NCBI RefSeq assembly: GCF_020103695.1
Contig: NZ_JAHXBF010000024.1
Location: 124,001 to 188,000, forward strand
DNA: 64,000 nt
Origin: Hyalangium versicolor
Lineage (GTDB): Bacteria > Myxococcota > Myxococcia > Myxococcales > Myxococcaceae
Direction of reading: 5' to 3'
The position numbers were made by a program, and so were the translations under genes. The notes under the pieces are model-generated. The model was not told where the DNA came from, searched no databases, and saw only the letters and a program-made list of their open reading frames with translations. Positions 41,440-50,341 of the stretch are shown here, piece by piece. Each line of letters opens with the position of its first letter. Positions within the stretch are counted from its first letter, which is position 1.

Positions 41440-41721
41440 CCACGGATCCACCCCTGCGGCACAATTCGAGCCCGGGTGTGTATCTCGCGGTTGATACATC
41501 CATCGCACGCGGTTGATACATCCGCTCGGGGGTAGGAACGCGGCTCACAGGGAGAGCCCCTATTCTTTTCGGCTTGCCGTTTTTTACCCTGCGAGCAACG
41601 CTTTTTCACCAACTCTCACTGAATGCGAAATCCCTGGCCACCACGTGGATGACCGGGGATCCCGCGCGGAGTTGTTCTCGGTTCATTCTGCCGCCGCGCA
41701 GATCATCGAGGGGGACATCCA
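41440..41721. other. 282-base promoter region of the repeat protein
   Basis: No gene is supported. The region holds two 16-bp direct repeats and an overlapping palindrome (41479-41523), then an AT-richer part with a GCCGTTTTTT run near 41577-41585 that could end transcription from the amidohydrolase. Confidence 0.5.
41479..41523. promoter_or_regulatory. Direct repeats CGCGGTTGATACATCC with overlapping palindrome
   Basis: CGCGGTTGATACATCC occurs at 41486-41501 and 41508-41523, a 22-base period (two helical turns). The first copy overlaps the palindrome TGTATC-N8-GATACA (41479-41498). This is a strong candidate for cooperative regulator binding, about 200 bases upstream of the giant repeat-protein gene. 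Confidence 0.5.
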
Positions 41722-44700
41722 ATGATGCTGCGTGCCGTAGGCCGAGTGCTCCTGCTGGTAGCTGCTCTGGTTGCTGTTTCCTGTGGTGAGAGTGCACCTG
41801 ATTCACGCTCGGATCCGTCGCCGCGCACGACACGCCAGGAGGTCCGCAGCACCAACAAGGTGCTGATCCTCGGCAGCAGCGTGAACGGAGGGATCAACAG
41901 CCGCGAGGCGGACGCCGTGCGCGCGGCATCCTCGACGACACAGATCGATGTGGTGACACCAGCGCAGTGGAGCGCACTGACGGCCACGCAGTTCATGGCC
42001 TACAAGGCGATCATCATCGGAGACGCGGCCTGCCAGAGCGGCACGGCGGCGTTCCAGGCGGCCATCGACAACCGCAACACGTGGGGCGCCATCGTGGACG
42101 GAGACGTGGCGCTGCTCGCCACGGACCCGACGACGAACGGCACGGACCTGCTGGTGGAGAACGGAGTCCGCTTCGTCCTCAACTCGGTGCAGTACACGAC
42201 GGGCATGTACGTCTCGCTGGGCTGCGCTTACCGGAGTGCCCCGGGCAACACGCCCGTCCCGCTGCTGGAGCCCTTCGGCAGCTTCCGGGTCCAAGGCCTG
42301 TCTCCGTGCGCCGACTCCGGGCACATGTTCGAGATGTACAACAACCTCCTCTCCGACGGGCTGTGGGACGGGCTGCTCGGCGGCGCGGGAGGGTGTGCGG
42401 CCCGCTCGGTGTTCACCCAGTACCCGGAGCGCACGTTCTCGTTCGCGGCGCTCGCGATGAACTCCTCCGGGGCGCCGGTGCCCGGCGAGACGACCTACAC
42501 GGACTACACCTACGATCCCGGCAACGAGACCGTGGTCGCGGGCACGCCGTACATCCTGCTGCGCGGGGCGATGACGCTGGGAGCCGGATGCGGTCTGCCC
42601 TATGGCCAAGAGGAGTGCGACCTGGGAGACGGCATCAACGGCAGCCCCGCGGGTGACGGGCAGCCTCCCGAGAGCACCTGCTCGTGGACGTGCCACCGGC
42701 AGTGGTGCGGCGACGGACACGTGGACACGGAGTTCGGCGAGGAATGTGACAACGGCATCCACAACGGCCGCAGCCAGGATTCCTCCGCGTCCATCGGCGC
42801 CTGCACGTCGTTCTGCAAGATTCCTCAAATCTCGGAGAAGCATCCGCCGACCGCGCTGTGCAAGAACGTGACGGTGGTGGCGACGAACACCTGCGGCATG
42901 GCGGCCGACATCAACAACGGCTCGTTCGATCCGGACAATGATCTGGTGGGCTGCACGCAGGGCCCGGCCGGCCCGTACGCCATCGGCAACACGCTGGTGA
43001 CGCTGACGTGCACGGACCAGGCGAACAACTCGGCCACGTGCACGGGCACGGTGACGGTCACGGACAAGGTGCCGCCGACAGTCACTCTCACCGCTCCGGT
43101 GAACCAGTCGGTGGAGTGCACCAAGGGCGGCACGTATACGGATCCCGGGTCCAGCGCGAGCGACCCATGCGAGGGCCTCCTCCCACCGAGCAGCATCACC
43201 CGGACAGGCACGGTGAGCGTGGGGGTGCCCAGCACCTATACCCTGAGCTATCAGGCCACGGACTCGGCGGGGAACACCTCGGCCATCGCCACGCGCTCGG
43301 TCACCGTCGCCGACACCCTGGCCCCCACCCTCACCCGCATCGGTGGAGACGTCACCCGCGAGTGCGGCAGCAACTTCGTCGAGCCTGGCATCACCGCCAA
43401 CGACCAGTGCGACGGCATGCTCACCAACAAGATCGTCCGCACCGGCACGGTGAACACCGCCGTGGTGGGCACCTACGTGCTCCGCTACAACGTGAAGGAC
43501 GCGGCCAACCACCCGGCCGAGGAAGTCCTTCGCAACGTCACCATCCGCGACACCACCGCGCCCACCGTCACCCTCAACACACCCTCGCCCCAGACGGCCG
43601 AGTGCGGCACCGCCTATGTGGATCCGGGCGCCACCGTCACGGACACCTGCGCCAGCTCGCTGACCGCTGTGGTCAACACCAGCAACATCAACATGGGGGC
43701 GAAGGGCATCTACACCATCAACTACAAGGCCACCGATCCTTCCGGCAACACGGGCTACTCCTCCAATCGCACCGTGACCGTGAACGACACGCTCGGGCCC
43801 ACGGTGACGCTGGTGGCCCCGGTGAACCAGCCGGTGGAGTGCACCAAGGGCGGCACGTATGCGGATCCGGGCTCCAGCGCGACCGACCTCTGCGAGGGGG
43901 CCTTGCCGCAGAGCAACATCACGCGCACGGGCACGGTGAGCGTGGGGGTGCCCAGCACCTACTCGCTGAGCTACCAGGCCGCGGACTCCCTGGGGAACAC
44001 CTCGGCCATCGTCACGCGCTCGGTCACCGTCGCGGACACCCTCGCCCCCATCCTCACCCTCACCGGCGGGGATGTGACTCGCGAGTGCGGCAGCAGCTTC
44101 GTCGAGCCCGGCATGAGCGCCAACGACCAGTGCGACGGCGTGCTCACCAGCAAGGTCATCCGCACCGGCACCGTGAACACCGCCGCATTGGGCTCCTATG
44201 TGCTGCGCTACAACGTGAAGGATGCGGCCAACCACCCGGCCGCGGAAGCCACTCGCACCGTCAACATCCGCGACACCACCGCGCCTACCGTCACCCTCAA
44301 TACTCCTTCTCCCCAGACGGCCGAGTGCGGCGGCACCTACGCGGATCCGGGTGCCACGGCCACCGACACCTGCGCCGGCCCGCTGACCGCGGTGGTCAAC
44401 GCCAGCAGCATCAGCATGGGCACGCCGGGCAGCTACAACATCAACTACAAGGCCACCGATCCCTCCGGCAACACGGGCTACTCCTCCAACCGCGCCGTGA
44501 CCGTGAGCGACACGCTCGCGCCGACGCTGACCCTCAACGGCCAGGCCACCCTGGCCCAGGAGTGCGCCGCCGCGTTCAACGATCCGGGCGCCACGGCCAT
44601 CGACCAGTGCTACGGCAACCTCACGAGCCAGATCGTCAAGACGGGCACGGTGAACACCGCGACGCTGGGCTCCTACACGGTTCGCTACAACGTGAAGGAC

Positions 44701-46452
44701 CCCAACAACCTGGCCGCCCCCGAGGTGACTCGCACCGTCACGGTGCGTGACACGCTCCCGCCGGTCATCACCATGAACGGCCCGCCCACCCAGACGCTGG
44801 AGTGCGGCAGCACGTACACGGATCCGGGCGCCACGGCGGCGGACGCGTGCGCCGGTCCCGTGACGGTGGTGCTCAGCACCTCGGCCAACCCGAACGCGCC
44901 GGGCAGCTACCTCATCACCTACACGGCCACGGATCCGTCGGGCAACAAGGTCACCCTGTACGGCGCTCGCACCGTCACGGTGAACGACACGCTGCCTCCG
45001 ACGCTGACGCTGCTCGGCTCGGCCAGCCAGGCGCTGGAGTGCGGCACGCCCTACAACGACCCTGGCGCTAAGGCCAACGACGCCTGCTACGGAGACATCA
45101 CCAACCGCATCGCCCGCACGGGCTCCGTGAACCCCGGCAGCCCGGGCAGCTACAACCTCGTCTACACCGTCTCGGATCCCTCGGGCCGCAGCTCTCCTCC
45201 GCTCGCGCGCACGGTGAACGTGTCGGACACGCTGCCGCCCACCCTCACGGTGCTCGGCTCGGCCAACCTGCAGCATGAGTGCGGCACGCCGTACACCGAT
45301 GCGGGCGCCACGGCCACCGACCTGTGCGCCGGTACCCTGCCCATCACCACCACGGGTTCGGTGAACTCCGCCGTCATCGGGAACTACTCGCTGGCCTACT
45401 CGGCGGCCGATCCCACGGGCCACCGGGTGAGTGGCGGCCGGGCCGTGGCCGTCCGGGACACGCTGCCTCCGCAGATCCAGCTCAACCCGGGGCCCTCCGT
45501 CCTGCCCTGCAATGGCGCGCCCTATGTGGATCCGGGCGCCACGGCCACGGATCTCTGCGCGGGCAACCTCACCTCGCGCATCGTCACCAGCAGCAACCTG
45601 GATCAGACGCGGGCGGGCCAGTACGCCATCACCTACAGCGTGTCGGACAACACGGGCCACACGGCCACGGCGACGCGGCCCATCACGGTGCAGGGCGCGG
45701 CGATCCACCTCAACGACTTCAACCTCTTCCTGCTCGAGGACTACAGCGGCGGCCACGACGTGCAGGGGAAGATCGCCGTGGGCGGCAACCTCTCCATGAC
45801 GAACTTCACCGTGGGCGCGGGGCAGCCGGCGAGCGACATCGCGAACACCCTGGTGGCGGGCGGCAACCTGACGCTCTCCCACGGCGGCGTCTGGGGCGAC
45901 ACCTGGTACGGAGGCACCTACACCCCGGACTCGGACGTGGTCATCCACCGAGGCACGCTGGCCAAGGGCACCCCCATCAACTTCGCCACCCGCTTCTCAG
46001 AGCTGAGGACGTTGACGTCGCAGTTGGCGAACATGGTCATCAACGGCACCACGACCAAGGAGTCCTGGGGCGGAGTCGTCTTGAAGGGCACCAGCCCCAC
46101 GGTGAACGTCTTCGAGGTGAACGCCACTGCCTTCTCGGGCGCCACCAACCTGTCCATCACGGCGCCGGCCAACTCGCTGGCGGTGGTGAACATCCGAGGC
46201 ACCTCGGCCTCGCTGAGCAGCTTCAGCATCACGCTCAACGGCGGGCTCGATCAGAGCACCGTGCTCTACAACTTCCCCGAGGCCACGACGATCAACGCGC
46301 AGGGCATCGGGTTCCGGGGCACGGTGCTCGCGCCCTACGCCCGCCTCACCTTCAACAACGGGAGCTGGGACGGCGGCATCTACGCGGTGTCGATGACGGG
46401 CAGCGCCGAGGGCCACATCAACCCGCTGCCGGATCAGGGCTTCTGCCAGTAA
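41722..46452 (+). CDS. Giant secreted lipoprotein: 11 Ig-like (HYR/DUF5011) repeats plus choice-of-anchor A domain
   Basis: A 1576-residue exported protein with a lipobox (VAVSC). Residues about 45-290 are an unrecognised N-terminal alpha/beta domain (KVLILGSSVNGGINSREAD) that may resemble ThuA/GATase-like folds. A Cys-rich stretch follows (about 290-375; ECDLGDGINGS, CGDGHVDTEFGEECDNG, the myxobacterial Cys-rich repeat). After one HYR-like unit, eleven tandem Ig-like repeats of about 80 residues run from about 451 to 1325, each with a core like ECGxxYxDPGATAxDxCxG and YxxxYxAxDxxGN. The last 250 residues match a choice-of-anchor A domain (HLNDFNLFLLEDYSGGHDVQGKIAVGGN). It is probably a cell-surface adhesin or matrix protein. 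GAGGGGGAC precedes ATG 41722. Confidence 0.9.
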   Translation: MMLRAVGRVLLLVAALVAVSCGESAPDSRSDPSPRTTRQEVRSTNKVLILGSSVNGGINSREADAVRAASSTTQIDVVTPAQWSALTATQFMAYKAIIIGDAACQSGTAAFQAAIDNRNTWGAIVDGDVALLATDPTTNGTDLLVENGVRFVLNSVQYTTGMYVSLGCAYRSAPGNTPVPLLEPFGSFRVQGLSPCADSGHMFEMYNNLLSDGLWDGLLGGAGGCAARSVFTQYPERTFSFAALAMNSSGAPVPGETTYTDYTYDPGNETVVAGTPYILLRGAMTLGAGCGLPYGQEECDLGDGINGSPAGDGQPPESTCSWTCHRQWCGDGHVDTEFGEECDNGIHNGRSQDSSASIGACTSFCKIPQISEKHPPTALCKNVTVVATNTCGMAADINNGSFDPDNDLVGCTQGPAGPYAIGNTLVTLTCTDQANNSATCTGTVTVTDKVPPTVTLTAPVNQSVECTKGGTYTDPGSSASDPCEGLLPPSSITRTGTVSVGVPSTYTLSYQATDSAGNTSAIATRSVTVADTLAPTLTRIGGDVTRECGSNFVEPGITANDQCDGMLTNKIVRTGTVNTAVVGTYVLRYNVKDAANHPAEEVLRNVTIRDTTAPTVTLNTPSPQTAECGTAYVDPGATVTDTCASSLTAVVNTSNINMGAKGIYTINYKATDPSGNTGYSSNRTVTVNDTLGPTVTLVAPVNQPVECTKGGTYADPGSSATDLCEGALPQSNITRTGTVSVGVPSTYSLSYQAADSLGNTSAIVTRSVTVADTLAPILTLTGGDVTRECGSSFVEPGMSANDQCDGVLTSKVIRTGTVNTAALGSYVLRYNVKDAANHPAAEATRTVNIRDTTAPTVTLNTPSPQTAECGGTYADPGATATDTCAGPLTAVVNASSISMGTPGSYNINYKATDPSGNTGYSSNRAVTVSDTLAPTLTLNGQATLAQECAAAFNDPGATAIDQCYGNLTSQIVKTGTVNTATLGSYTVRYNVKDPNNLAAPEVTRTVTVRDTLPPVITMNGPPTQTLECGSTYTDPGATAADACAGPVTVVLSTSANPNAPGSYLITYTATDPSGNKVTLYGARTVTVNDTLPPTLTLLGSASQALECGTPYNDPGAKANDACYGDITNRIARTGSVNPGSPGSYNLVYTVSDPSGRSSPPLARTVNVSDTLPPTLTVLGSANLQHECGTPYTDAGATATDLCAGTLPITTTGSVNSAVIGNYSLAYSAADPTGHRVSGGRAVAVRDTLPPQIQLNPGPSVLPCNGAPYVDPGATATDLCAGNLTSRIVTSSNLDQTRAGQYAITYSVSDNTGHTATATRPITVQGAAIHLNDFNLFLLEDYSGGHDVQGKIAVGGNLSMTNFTVGAGQPASDIANTLVAGGNLTLSHGGVWGDTWYGGTYTPDSDVVIHRGTLAKGTPINFATRFSELRTLTSQLANMVINGTTTKESWGGVVLKGTSPTVNVFEVNATAFSGATNLSITAPANSLAVVNIRGTSASLSSFSITLNGGLDQSTVLYNFPEATTINAQGIGFRGTVLAPYARLTFNNGSWDGGIYAVSMTGSAEGHINPLPDQGFCQ
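43072..44517 (+). repeat. Two tandem 723-bp copies of a three-repeat block
   Basis: Ig-like repeats 1-3 (43072-43794) and 4-6 (43795-44517) are the same ordered trio: a CTKGGTY type, an ECGSxFVEPG type and an AECGxxYxDPGATxTDTC type. The copies are exactly the same length and share long identical stretches, such as GTGAGCGTGGGGGTGCCCAG. This points to a fairly recent in-frame duplication. Confidence 0.85.
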
Positions 46453-46471
46453 CGCCTCGGGCGGCGGCCTG

Positions 46472-46506
46472 GAGCCAACTGGTATGACAGGCATACCAGT
46501 TGGCTC
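46472..46506. terminator. Perfect 15-bp hairpin between convergent genes
   Basis: GAGCCAACTGGTATG and CATACCAGTTGGCTC flank a 5-base loop (ACAGG), 20 bases after the repeat-protein stop and about 66 bases from the end of the minus-strand reductase gene. It can fold in transcripts from both sides. No T-run, so it may also serve as a transcript-end stabiliser. Confidence 0.7.
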
Positions 46507-46572
46507 GAACCGCGCCCGGAAGGGGGCATCCTGGGTTGGCGCCCCGTCCTGCAGGGGCTGACCTGAAGGGAC

Positions 46573-47556
46573 TCAGGAACTCGGGTAGCAGCCCGCCTGC
46601 CGCGCACGCTCGCGCACCAGCGTGAGAACGAGTTCACAGGTGGGCATGGGCCGGCCCACGAGTTGTCCCAGCTCGACCACGGCTCCGAGGAGCGCGTCGA
46701 TCTCCATCGGCCGGCCGCGCTCCAGGTCCTGGAGCATGGATGTCTTGTGGGCGCCGACCGCCGCCGCTCCCGAGATGCGCTGATCGATGTCGATGAGGAG
46801 GCGGGCGCCCACGGCCTCGGCCACGGCCTGGGCCTCGGCCATCATGGTGCGCGCCACCGTCCGTAGATCACCCTGGGTCGCCAGCCGGTCGAGCGGCGCT
46901 CCTGTCAGCGCCGACAGCGGGTTGAACGCGAGGTTCCCCCAGAGCTTGACCCAGAGTTCATCGCGGATGCGAGGACGCACCGGAGCTTTCAGTCCGGCCT
47001 GGATCATCAAGCGGGACAGAGCCTGCACTCGAGGGCTCTTGCTGCCATCGGGCTCTCCGAGGGTGAAGCGATCTCCCTCGACATGGAGGATGACACCCGG
47101 CTCGACGACCTCCGCCGAGGGGTACACCACCGCGCCAATGACACGGGATGGGGGGAGCACCTCCCAGAGCCTGCCGCCGGGATCGACGCTCTCCACCCTG
47201 CGATCGCGATACGGGCCATCGAGCCCGTAGAAGTACCAGTAGGGAATGCCGTTGATACCGGTAACGAGCGCGGTCTCAGGCCCCAGCAGCTGGGCGATCT
47301 GGGGCGCCGCAGCTGGCAGCGAGTGTGCCTTCAGGGTGACGACGACGTAGTCCTGGGGGCCGGCCTCCGAGGGCTCGCTCGTGCAGCGGGGCCGCAGGGT
47401 GAGCGTCTCGCCATCGCTCTTCAGCGTGACGCCTCGGGTGCGCATGGCCTCCAGGTGCGCTCCGCGCGCGATGAAGGTGACGTCTGCCCCGGCCTGGAGC
47501 AGCTTCACGCCAAGAAAGCCGCCGATGGCTCCGGCTCCGAAGATGGCGATCCTCAT
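46573..47556 (-). CDS. panE: 2-dehydropantoate 2-reductase family protein
   Basis: A 327-residue cytosolic NADPH-dependent reductase of the ApbA/PanE family. The N-terminus is a Rossmann fold (MRIAIFGAGAIGGFLGVKL). Family residues include the catalytic-type Lys in VTLKAHSL, the segment TGINGIPYW (TxxNG in the family), and the C-terminal helical domain with DELWVKLWGNLAFNPLSALTG and the HKTSMLQDLERGRPMEID block. The classic reaction reduces ketopantoate to pantoate for coenzyme A. Its GTG/ATG overlaps the stop of the acyl-CoA-synthetase gene (ATGA), so a role in another 2-oxo acid pathway is possible and panE is a family-level symbol. Confidence 0.87.
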   Translation of the reverse strand: MRIAIFGAGAIGGFLGVKLLQAGADVTFIARGAHLEAMRTRGVTLKSDGETLTLRPRCTSEPSEAGPQDYVVVTLKAHSLPAAAPQIAQLLGPETALVTGINGIPYWYFYGLDGPYRDRRVESVDPGGRLWEVLPPSRVIGAVVYPSAEVVEPGVILHVEGDRFTLGEPDGSKSPRVQALSRLMIQAGLKAPVRPRIRDELWVKLWGNLAFNPLSALTGAPLDRLATQGDLRTVARTMMAEAQAVAEAVGARLLIDIDQRISGAAAVGAHKTSMLQDLERGRPMEIDALLGAVVELGQLVGRPMPTCELVLTLVRERARQAGCYPSS

Positions 47557-49082
47557 GCCTTGAGTCCCAGGCGCTCGGCCAGGCCAATGCGTTGCAGTTT
47601 GCCCGTGGGCCCCTTGGGGATCTCCGTGAGGAAGACGATCTGCCGGGGCACCTTGAAGTCCGCCAGCCGGGTAGCGGCGAACTCGCGGAGTTCCCGCTCT
47701 CCTATCGTCATGCCCTCCCGGAGCACCACGGCAGCGGCCACATCCTCACCCAGCTTGGAATGCGGCATGGCGAAGGTAACCACCTGCTGCACGGCGGGGT
47801 GATCCATCAGCACCGTGTCGACCTCGAGCGGGCTGATCTTCTCGCCACCCCGGTTGATGATCTCCTTGAGCCGGCCTGTGAGCCGCAGGAACCCCGCCTC
47901 ATCGAGCGTCCCCTGATCTCCCGTGTGGAACCAGCCGTGTGTGAAGGCCTTGGCGTTGGCCTCCGGGTTGTTCTCGTAGCCGACGGTGACGTTGCGGCCG
48001 CGGATGACGACCTCACCCACTGCGCCGGGAGGCAGCAGGTGTCCCTGCTCGTCCATGATGCCAACCTCTGGTCCGGCGGCAATGCCCACCGAGCCCGCGT
48101 AACGCGGCCGGGGTGGCAGCGGGTTCGAGGCCATCTGATGCGAGGCCTCGGTCATCCCGTAGCTCTCGATGACGGGCACACCGAACGTCTGTTCGAGTGC
48201 CTCCATGACCTGCGGCGGGAGCGACGCGGAGGAGGAACGGATGAAGCGAAGCCTCCCGCCCCGGAGGCTGTCGGCGTTGCGGCCCGCGCGCCCGAGGATT
48301 GCCTGGTGCATGGTGGGCACGGCCGTGTACCAGGTCGGACGGATCTCTTCGAACCAGGAGAAGAACTTCAGGGCGTTGAAGCCCGGGGTGCACACCACGG
48401 AGCCACCCGCCGCGATGCTTGCCAGCACCGCCGCGATGAGTCCGTGGATATGGAAGAGCGGCATGATGTTGAGGCAGACATCCCCGCGCCCCAGTTGAAG
48501 CGTGCGGCCGATGTGGCCCGCGGAGGCCGTGAGGTTGAGGTGACTCAGCGGCACCAGCTTGGGCCTCGATGTCGTTCCCGAGGTGTGGAGCACGAGGGCC
48601 ACATCCTCGGGTGCGGCGAGGCCCGCTCGCGCCGGTGTTCCAGAGAGAGGACGCTCGGGCCGGAGCGTGAAGCTGCCGGAGGGGCCCTGGGACTCGGGAA
48701 CCAGCTCGACGACCGGGATGCCTCGGGCCGCGGCAACGGCTCGGGCGGGGCTCTCCATTCCCTCCTGGACGACGAGCACCCGTGCGTTCAGGTCCGTGAG
48801 ATAGAACTCGAACTCCTGCGCCTGATAGGCGGGATTGAGCGGCGCCGTAGTGGCGCCACAGGCGATACAGAGGAAGGCCGTGGCCATCTCCGGCCCGTTC
48901 GGCAGCACCAGGGCCACACGGTCCCCTCGGCCGATGCCCATGCCGTTCAGGGCCGCCACCGTGCTCCGGGCCAGGCGTCTCAGGCCTCCATGGCTGAGTT
49001 CCACGCGGCCTGGGGCTCCGATGGCGACATCGTCCTCGGCGCCCTGCTCCATGAGCCCTGCGATCGTGTCCTCACGATCCAT
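47553..49082 (-). CDS. Acyl-CoA synthetase, oxalate-CoA ligase-like (Pcs60/AAE3)
   Basis: A 509-residue adenylate-forming enzyme. It has the P-loop-like LHTSGTTSRPKLVPLSH, the A5 motif ESYGMTEASHQMASNPLP, the Asp of GWFHTGDQG, the hinge LTGRLKEIINRGGEKISPLEVD and the catalytic Lys in PKGPTGKLQRIG. TEASHQM.SNPLPP and the GYENNPEANAKAF segment closely follow yeast Pcs60 and plant AAE3, which activate oxalate to oxalyl-CoA; that assignment is by pattern. Cytosolic. It is the first gene of a two-gene operon with the reductase (4-base overlap). The divergent alcohol dehydrogenase gene may be linked. Confidence 0.85.
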   Translation of the reverse strand: MDREDTIAGLMEQGAEDDVAIGAPGRVELSHGGLRRLARSTVAALNGMGIGRGDRVALVLPNGPEMATAFLCIACGATTAPLNPAYQAQEFEFYLTDLNARVLVVQEGMESPARAVAAARGIPVVELVPESQGPSGSFTLRPERPLSGTPARAGLAAPEDVALVLHTSGTTSRPKLVPLSHLNLTASAGHIGRTLQLGRGDVCLNIMPLFHIHGLIAAVLASIAAGGSVVCTPGFNALKFFSWFEEIRPTWYTAVPTMHQAILGRAGRNADSLRGGRLRFIRSSSASLPPQVMEALEQTFGVPVIESYGMTEASHQMASNPLPPRPRYAGSVGIAAGPEVGIMDEQGHLLPPGAVGEVVIRGRNVTVGYENNPEANAKAFTHGWFHTGDQGTLDEAGFLRLTGRLKEIINRGGEKISPLEVDTVLMDHPAVQQVVTFAMPHSKLGEDVAAAVVLREGMTIGERELREFAATRLADFKVPRQIVFLTEIPKGPTGKLQRIGLAERLGLKA

Positions 49083-49227
49083 GTCGATGCTCCTTCACTG
49101 CAGCCAACACTCCCTCGACAGGCGAGACGACACCCGAACCTCCGCGCCATGCGAGAGCGTCCAGTGCCGTTCTCCCCGTCGAAATCAACATGGCGGAGCC
49201 CATGCGCATTGGCTAGTCATCCGCGTC

Positions 49228-50241
49228 ATGAAAGCGTACGAACTCCAGAAGACGGGCAGCATCGAGGGCTGGGTACAGGTGGACAGGCCGGACCCGAAGC
49301 CGGGCCCCGGACAGGCCCTGGTCCGGATCCGAGCCGTCTCGCTGAACTATCGCGACTGGGTCATCGCTCGGGGGAGCTACCGCCGAGGCCTGCCCGACCT
49401 TCCCCTGATCCCCGTATCGGACGGCGCTGGCGAGGTGGTCGCCGTGGGTGAAGGCGTGACTCGGGTGAAGCCGGGGGATCGCGTGGCGCCCACCTTCTTC
49501 CAGACATGGACGGACGGCCCACAGACGCCGGAGCGCACGGCCCGAGCACTCGGCGGGAACATCGACGGCGTGCTGGCGCAGCACGTGGTGCTGGATGCGG
49601 AGGGGCTGGTGCACCTGCCGGACTACCTCTCCTTCGAGGAGGGCTCGACGCTGCCGTGCGCGGCCGTCACCGTGTGGAACACGCTGGTTCTCGAGGGCAA
49701 GCTCCAGGCGGGACAGACGGTGCTGGCGCAGGGCACGGGGGGTGTCTCCATCTTCGCGCTGCAGTTTGCGCGGATGCTGGGAGCGCGCATCATCATCACC
49801 TCCAGCCATGACGAGAAGCTGGAGCGTGCACGGCAGCTCGGCGCGAACGAGACGCTCAACTACAAGAAGCACCCCGACTGGGAGCAGAAGGTCCTGGAGC
49901 TGACGGGTGGACAGGGCGTGGATCACATCATCGAGGTGGGCGGCGAGCAGACGCTCCCGAAGTCCCTCCGCGCGGCGCGGCCCGGCGGGCACATCCACCT
50001 CATCGGCCTGCTGAGCGGTGCTCCTGGCAAGCCGGACGCGGCCCAGGGCGACTCCAAACAGGTGCAACTCCACCCCGTCTACGTAGGCAGCCGCGTCATG
50101 TTCGAGGACATGAACCGGGCCATGACTCCTCACCGGCTGAAGCCGGTCATCGATCGGGTCTTCCCCTTCGATCAGGCACGAGAGGCCCTGCGCTACATGC
50201 AGGAGGGCGCGCACTTCGGCAAGGTGGTCATCTCGGTCTGA
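49228..50241 (+). CDS. Zinc-type (MDR) NAD(P)-dependent alcohol dehydrogenase-like
   Basis: A 337-residue medium-chain dehydrogenase/reductase. It has the N-terminal GroES-like domain (SLNYRDWVIARGSY, IPVSDGAGEVVAVGEGVTRVKPGDRV) and a Rossmann domain with GTGGVSIFALQFARMLGARIIITSS and HIIEVGGEQTL. The usual catalytic-zinc Cys and the four-Cys structural lobe are not evident, so it is closer to the zinc-independent quinone-reductase/YogA-like branch. Substrate unknown. ATG 49228 has no clear ribosome site. It diverges from the acyl-CoA synthetase gene over 145 bases. Confidence 0.86.
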   Translation: MKAYELQKTGSIEGWVQVDRPDPKPGPGQALVRIRAVSLNYRDWVIARGSYRRGLPDLPLIPVSDGAGEVVAVGEGVTRVKPGDRVAPTFFQTWTDGPQTPERTARALGGNIDGVLAQHVVLDAEGLVHLPDYLSFEEGSTLPCAAVTVWNTLVLEGKLQAGQTVLAQGTGGVSIFALQFARMLGARIIITSSHDEKLERARQLGANETLNYKKHPDWEQKVLELTGGQGVDHIIEVGGEQTLPKSLRAARPGGHIHLIGLLSGAPGKPDAAQGDSKQVQLHPVYVGSRVMFEDMNRAMTPHRLKPVIDRVFPFDQAREALRYMQEGAHFGKVVISV

Positions 50242-50341
50242 GGTGGCTCCCTCCGAGGATGGGACGTGCGTTCCGGATGTGGCGCACTATGCTGCGCCCG
50301 TCTCGCGGCCACGTGTTGGCCGTCGCTCCAGGGGGGATGCC

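Noticed and set aside
41577..41586. GCCGTTTTTT as an intrinsic terminator of the amidohydrolase gene
   Set aside because: The only stem before the T-run is CGGC/GCCG with a 2-base loop, which cannot fold stably.
43008..44750. A 580-codon plus-strand frame inside the repeat protein
   Set aside because: A frame-shifted copy of the repeats; the periodicity comes from the real gene.
41803..45948. A 1381-codon open frame on the minus strand across the repeat protein
   Set aside because: It is the antisense shadow of the plus-strand repeats: low-complexity Gly/Arg/Val/His text with no domain, produced by high third-position GC.
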